Assembly: GCA_910579705.1 (NCBI GenBank)
Contig: CAJTUI010000007.1
Coordinates: 1-64,000 of the forward strand
Direction: 5' to 3'
DNA from: an uncultured Christensenella sp.
GTDB lineage: Bacteria > Bacillota > Clostridia > Christensenellales > Borkfalkiaceae
DNA length: 64,000 bases
Positions 62,101 through 64,000 of the stretch are shown in pieces (within the stretch, counting starts at the first letter, position 1; each line of letters starts with the position of its first letter). A model generated the notes under the pieces. That model had not been told where the DNA came from. It made no database searches and was given only the letters and a program-made list of their open reading frames with translations. A program made the position numbers and the translations under genes.

Positions 62101-64000
62101 ACGCGCATTACGGCGAATACGACGCGGCGGGAATCAGTATCCGTCTTGACGGGCTCGGCAATATAAGCTGGATAAAGGACGGAAAGAACAAATCGGGTAT
62201 TTACAGTTTCCTGTCTTCCGATAACGGCATAAACCTTTTCGACGTGTTCGAGAGAGAGCGCAAGGAAACAATCAAGACCGAAACGGACGACGAGGGCGAC
62301 GATATAACAACCGTCGTAATAACGTACGAAAACGTAGCGCACTACTATTTCAGTTATTCGGACAGCATAACGTCTTTCGTGCGCAGCAACGTTACGCTCA
62401 CCTATTCTTCGGACGGCGAAACGACGGCAATCAAGATAAACAAACACATACCTTATAAACTCTCGGTTCCCGAAAACACTCAGACGCACGTGTTCCGCGG
62501 CTGGTATCTCACAAACGATTTCAGCGGCGATGCGGTGGAAAGCGTAACTTTGACAGAAGATACCGCGGTTTACGCCAAGTGGCTCGAAAGGGTGGTTCTC
62601 ACAGTCGACTACAAGGACGGCGAGGACGGCACCGGCAGGACGGAAACGCTTGACTTCGCGAAAGGCGAAACCGCAATATTGACCGCGCCCGTAAGAGAAA
62701 ATTACAGGTTCGTCGGCTGGCGGATAGCGGGAACGGACGAGGAGTGGATTAATGGCTCCGTATTGGAGGCGGATACTTCCGTATACGCGGTCTGGACGGA
62801 CGCGCCCATTTATTCCAACCTTTACGGCGGCATACTCAGCATAACCGATGTGTCGGGCTCGGGCACGGATACCAAAGATTTCAGGGCGTCCAGCATAACT
62901 TTCAATCCCGACGGAACTTCGACAAGCACGGGCTGGCCGTTTAACGGCAATCCCATAAGCATAACTTCTTTTGACGCGGAAACGGGTCGGATTGCGATTA
63001 ACAGCGAAAGCGCCCAAATGAGAGGCGAATTTACGGCGTATATAGACAAAGAGAGCTATATGATTGTTATAAGCAACACGGCGGGGCTTGACGCGGATAT
63101 TTCCAAAATCTACGTGCTTATCACGGGCGCGGTAACTACGGGCGACGTGCAGAATTACGGCGAGTCGTACTGGAACGACGGTAAGTCCAGAGCGGTTGCG
63201 TTCAATATAAACGGTAAACAGTACAATCTGTTTATTCACAATAACGCCGTACATTTCAACGTAACGTTCGGCTCTGCCGACGGCGGGGAAGTCGCCGCAA
63301 ACAATTGCTATCGGGCGGAAACGCTGTACGTGAGCGCGGCGGACGGGGCGTTGATTGCCAAATTCGGTTATGACGGAACGACTATGGTCCAGCTTGACGG
63401 ATACGAGGATATAACATATACTGGCGCGCAGGGCGATGTTACGGTAAACGGCAACGGCGCGGTTACGATAAGCGGCGTAAACGGAACTTATACGCTTGCG
63501 GGCGAGGACGCGGGTTACACGGCGGACGCGTATGTGGACGGAAGTTACTACGAACTTACGCTGGATAAACAGGCGTGCGAATATACGCTTGTCAAACGTA
63601 TGGTAACCGTCACGTTTGTTACGGAGTACGACGCGGCCGCGGCGGTCGGCGGTGAATTCAATAAGAATATAGCTATCGACCTTCCCGCGCTTACAGACGA
63701 AAATTATGTCTTCCGCGGCTGGTTTGCAGAGGACGAAAGCGTTATTTTAAACGGCGAGTACGTTCCTACGCAGGATATCACGCTTACGGCTAAGTGGGAC
63801 GTAAAGGCTACGCTTACCGTAGTTTACGGCAACGGCTTGCAGACCGTAACTATCGAGCACGGCGTGGGCGATACGGTGGCGCTTGAAGAGCCCGCATTTA
63901 AGGACTGTAAGATTTTCGACGGCTGGTTTACGGACGACACTTTCCAAACGCCGTACACGCCTTCGGAAATAACCGAAAACACGACCGTTTACTGTAAGTG
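59196..64000 (+). CDS. Very large InlB-repeat surface protein (3' end outside window)
   Basis: An open frame of at least 1601 residues running off the right edge. The start at ATG 59196 is supported by GAAGGAG. A signal peptide ends near AAAC (Cys26). Four consecutive units of about 80 residues follow (H-x-x-G-x-W-x-I at their start and SxYGxVxV at their end). Then several InlB-type repeats occur in groups (FIGWFTDAQGK to TLYAQW, FRGWYLTNDFSG to VYAKW, FDGWFTDD to VYCKW) between strand-rich domains. These modules are typical of adhesins. Its 3' end is not visible, so the anchoring mode is unknown. Opposite-strand frames, including one of 827 residues, are composition artefacts. Confidence 0.85.
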   Translation, partial: MKKGKIWALAALCASVVLSAGTAAACSHKHEFGAWSITTAPTENGGGTATRECKDGDEKEEMTLPKLTDSSFWTLSVEDATHTAEGKKTYTSEYGNVEVVIPTAEHTFGGWTITKEPDMTNEGLAVRECSENDGGSEEKILPVLTDKIWTAEVKTAATHEKGGVTEYTSVYGKVIFNTLRLEEHNYGKWQITEPPALTDGGKARRECTAGDSAFEEIDIPALSDESVWTRTEKTPATHLVEGEDEYASEYGTVTVATDKVPHAHGGWKITLEPTKTAKGTAVKSCECGDKITQTVSELTDAQVWELKSSTPATATEAGSEIYSSVYGEVTVAIPRLSEPYYNKDYYNFGFDLKVTDRTLGTQTSWDAAHVALDGEGKGKGNAYPFFGDVSVSMKNYETGEVEIVIGGSAYKGFVDAETGIMVMTYSDYAFILTTHTYETEVEVYDDETEQTTTKTVIRSVSDALASGWSYSADGIGVSAIAIDYNYAKDKTLGIYYTKDRVYFGVTFNKADGSAVSADKCFQTDGLYIKSGNEVVASFGYDGAMHALDGLEGEYTDGGKTLVLSGFGKLLLDGAQGAYELAAEGAGYTLAAYAGGCYYEITLGNGTFTAEKPMVTVTFEGGEYADLEPAEYNVNIGVVLPVPESTNAAYTFIGWFTDAQGKTPVALDADGKFVPETAVTLYAQWEHRVLVYYVLENGGEEVLMENIAVGDIIGDKLPELGLEEENGRYFGGWYLDAEFETPLPEGAEVGIDDSGIKIYAKWIALPDYYGVYGGRQLLGNSAVREVSLTIDQYGKLSGTAVSGSSTSTVEISGAVTGYNPATNKVEWKADGSESLNYFIINKQAGMLVMNTDWNVSDEIDVYPNVYVKDGVVGDNVHISYKEGSSQLRVGTYFFDFGDGRSALIYKDAIFADVTAENAFGESIGVADVASSKTLVIRQGDEIVLAIGTSAANFGKAKDEFGKDATITALDAHYGEYDAAGISIRLDGLGNISWIKDGKNKSGIYSFLSSDNGINLFDVFERERKETIKTETDDEGDDITTVVITYENVAHYYFSYSDSITSFVRSNVTLTYSSDGETTAIKINKHIPYKLSVPENTQTHVFRGWYLTNDFSGDAVESVTLTEDTAVYAKWLERVVLTVDYKDGEDGTGRTETLDFAKGETAILTAPVRENYRFVGWRIAGTDEEWINGSVLEADTSVYAVWTDAPIYSNLYGGILSITDVSGSGTDTKDFRASSITFNPDGTSTSTGWPFNGNPISITSFDAETGRIAINSESAQMRGEFTAYIDKESYMIVISNTAGLDADISKIYVLITGAVTTGDVQNYGESYWNDGKSRAVAFNINGKQYNLFIHNNAVHFNVTFGSADGGEVAANNCYRAETLYVSAADGALIAKFGYDGTTMVQLDGYEDITYTGAQGDVTVNGNGAVTISGVNGTYTLAGEDAGYTADAYVDGSYYELTLDKQACEYTLVKRMVTVTFVTEYDAAAAVGGEFNKNIAIDLPALTDENYVFRGWFAEDESVILNGEYVPTQDITLTAKWDVKATLTVVYGNGLQTVTIEHGVGDTVALEEPAFKDCKIFDGWFTDDTFQTPYTPSEITENTTVYCK
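59277..60200 (+). repeat. Four tandem repeats of about 80 codons in the right-edge gene
   Basis: The units begin near HEFGAW, HTFGGW, HNYGKW and HAHGGW. Each ends in a TxxxYxSxYGxVxV segment, with a central RECxxGD or SCECGD. They are diverged in sequence, so the array is old and not a recent expansion. Confidence 0.7.

Noticed and set aside
60771..63254. 827-residue open frame on the minus strand opposite the right-edge adhesin
   Set aside because: It has low-quality composition and no motif or ribosome site. The plus-strand protein has clear InlB repeats and a signal peptide.

Overview
The window looks like a chromosomal segment of an uncultured gut-type Clostridia bacterium (Bacillota), perhaps Christensenellales-like. 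The assignment is an inference. It rests on Gram-positive housekeeping synteny (plsX-rnc-smc-ftsY, hslO, mnmG, dnaA, recF), clostridial pyruvate phosphate dikinase, strong GGAGG ribosome sites, sigma-A promoters with 17-bp spacers and many Cys-anchored lipoproteins. The host parts are GC-rich. The block at about 20.3-32.8 kb is visibly more AT-rich.

Layout. (1) 1-20.2 kb, core genes: the tail of an unknown Lys/Glu-rich protein; a SAM methyltransferase, Hsp33, TPR and HEAT-like cluster; a convergent bidirectional terminator; mnmG and dnaA on the minus strand; a divergent promoter; recF, PHP phosphoesterase and VanW; terminator and promoter; plsX-rnc-smc-ftsY; terminator and promoter; ppdK. (2) 20.3-32.8 kb, an incomplete integrative/conjugative-type element: an orphan IS21 IstA-type HTH protein, a SAM-I-class riboswitch in front of a small unknown gene, an ArpU/RinA-like regulator, a small zinc ribbon, an attenuated T4SS operon (VirB2/Maff2-like, TrbL/VirB6-like, an Ala-rich membrane protein, PrgI-like, VirB4-like, two accessory proteins), an AAA+ ATPase with a nuclease-like tail, and a sigma-like regulator. 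No integrase, relaxase or coupling protein is present, and VirB4 lacks its Walker A segment. (3) 33.0-34.4 kb, a MATE exporter with a nearly leaderless promoter. (4) 34.6 kb to the right edge, a gapless co-directional cluster: a small lipoprotein, a complete Opp-type peptide ABC importer, a small membrane protein, a 2436-residue cell-surface subtilase with BspA-type leucine-rich repeats, and four more large surface proteins with Ig-like, InlB-type or novel repeats.

How the parts work together. The last block reads as a surface protein-harvesting system. A tethered protease would release peptides outside the cell, the large substrate-binding lipoprotein would capture them, and OppBCDF would import them. 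The repeat lipoproteins would supply adhesion or substrate binding. A leader with three consecutive hairpins precedes the cluster, and no terminator-like hairpin was seen in its gaps, so it may be transcribed as one unit of at least 29 kb.

Most unusual observations: the SAM-I-like riboswitch, with complete mutually exclusive folding, inside the mobile block; the Walker-A-less VirB4; a RusA-like acidic motif with exact catalytic spacing in an accessory protein; the AAA+/PD-(D/E)XK-like protein under its own consensus promoter and dyad; helically phased repeats upstream of the T4SS promoter; and an RNase III with two substituted acidic active-site positions.
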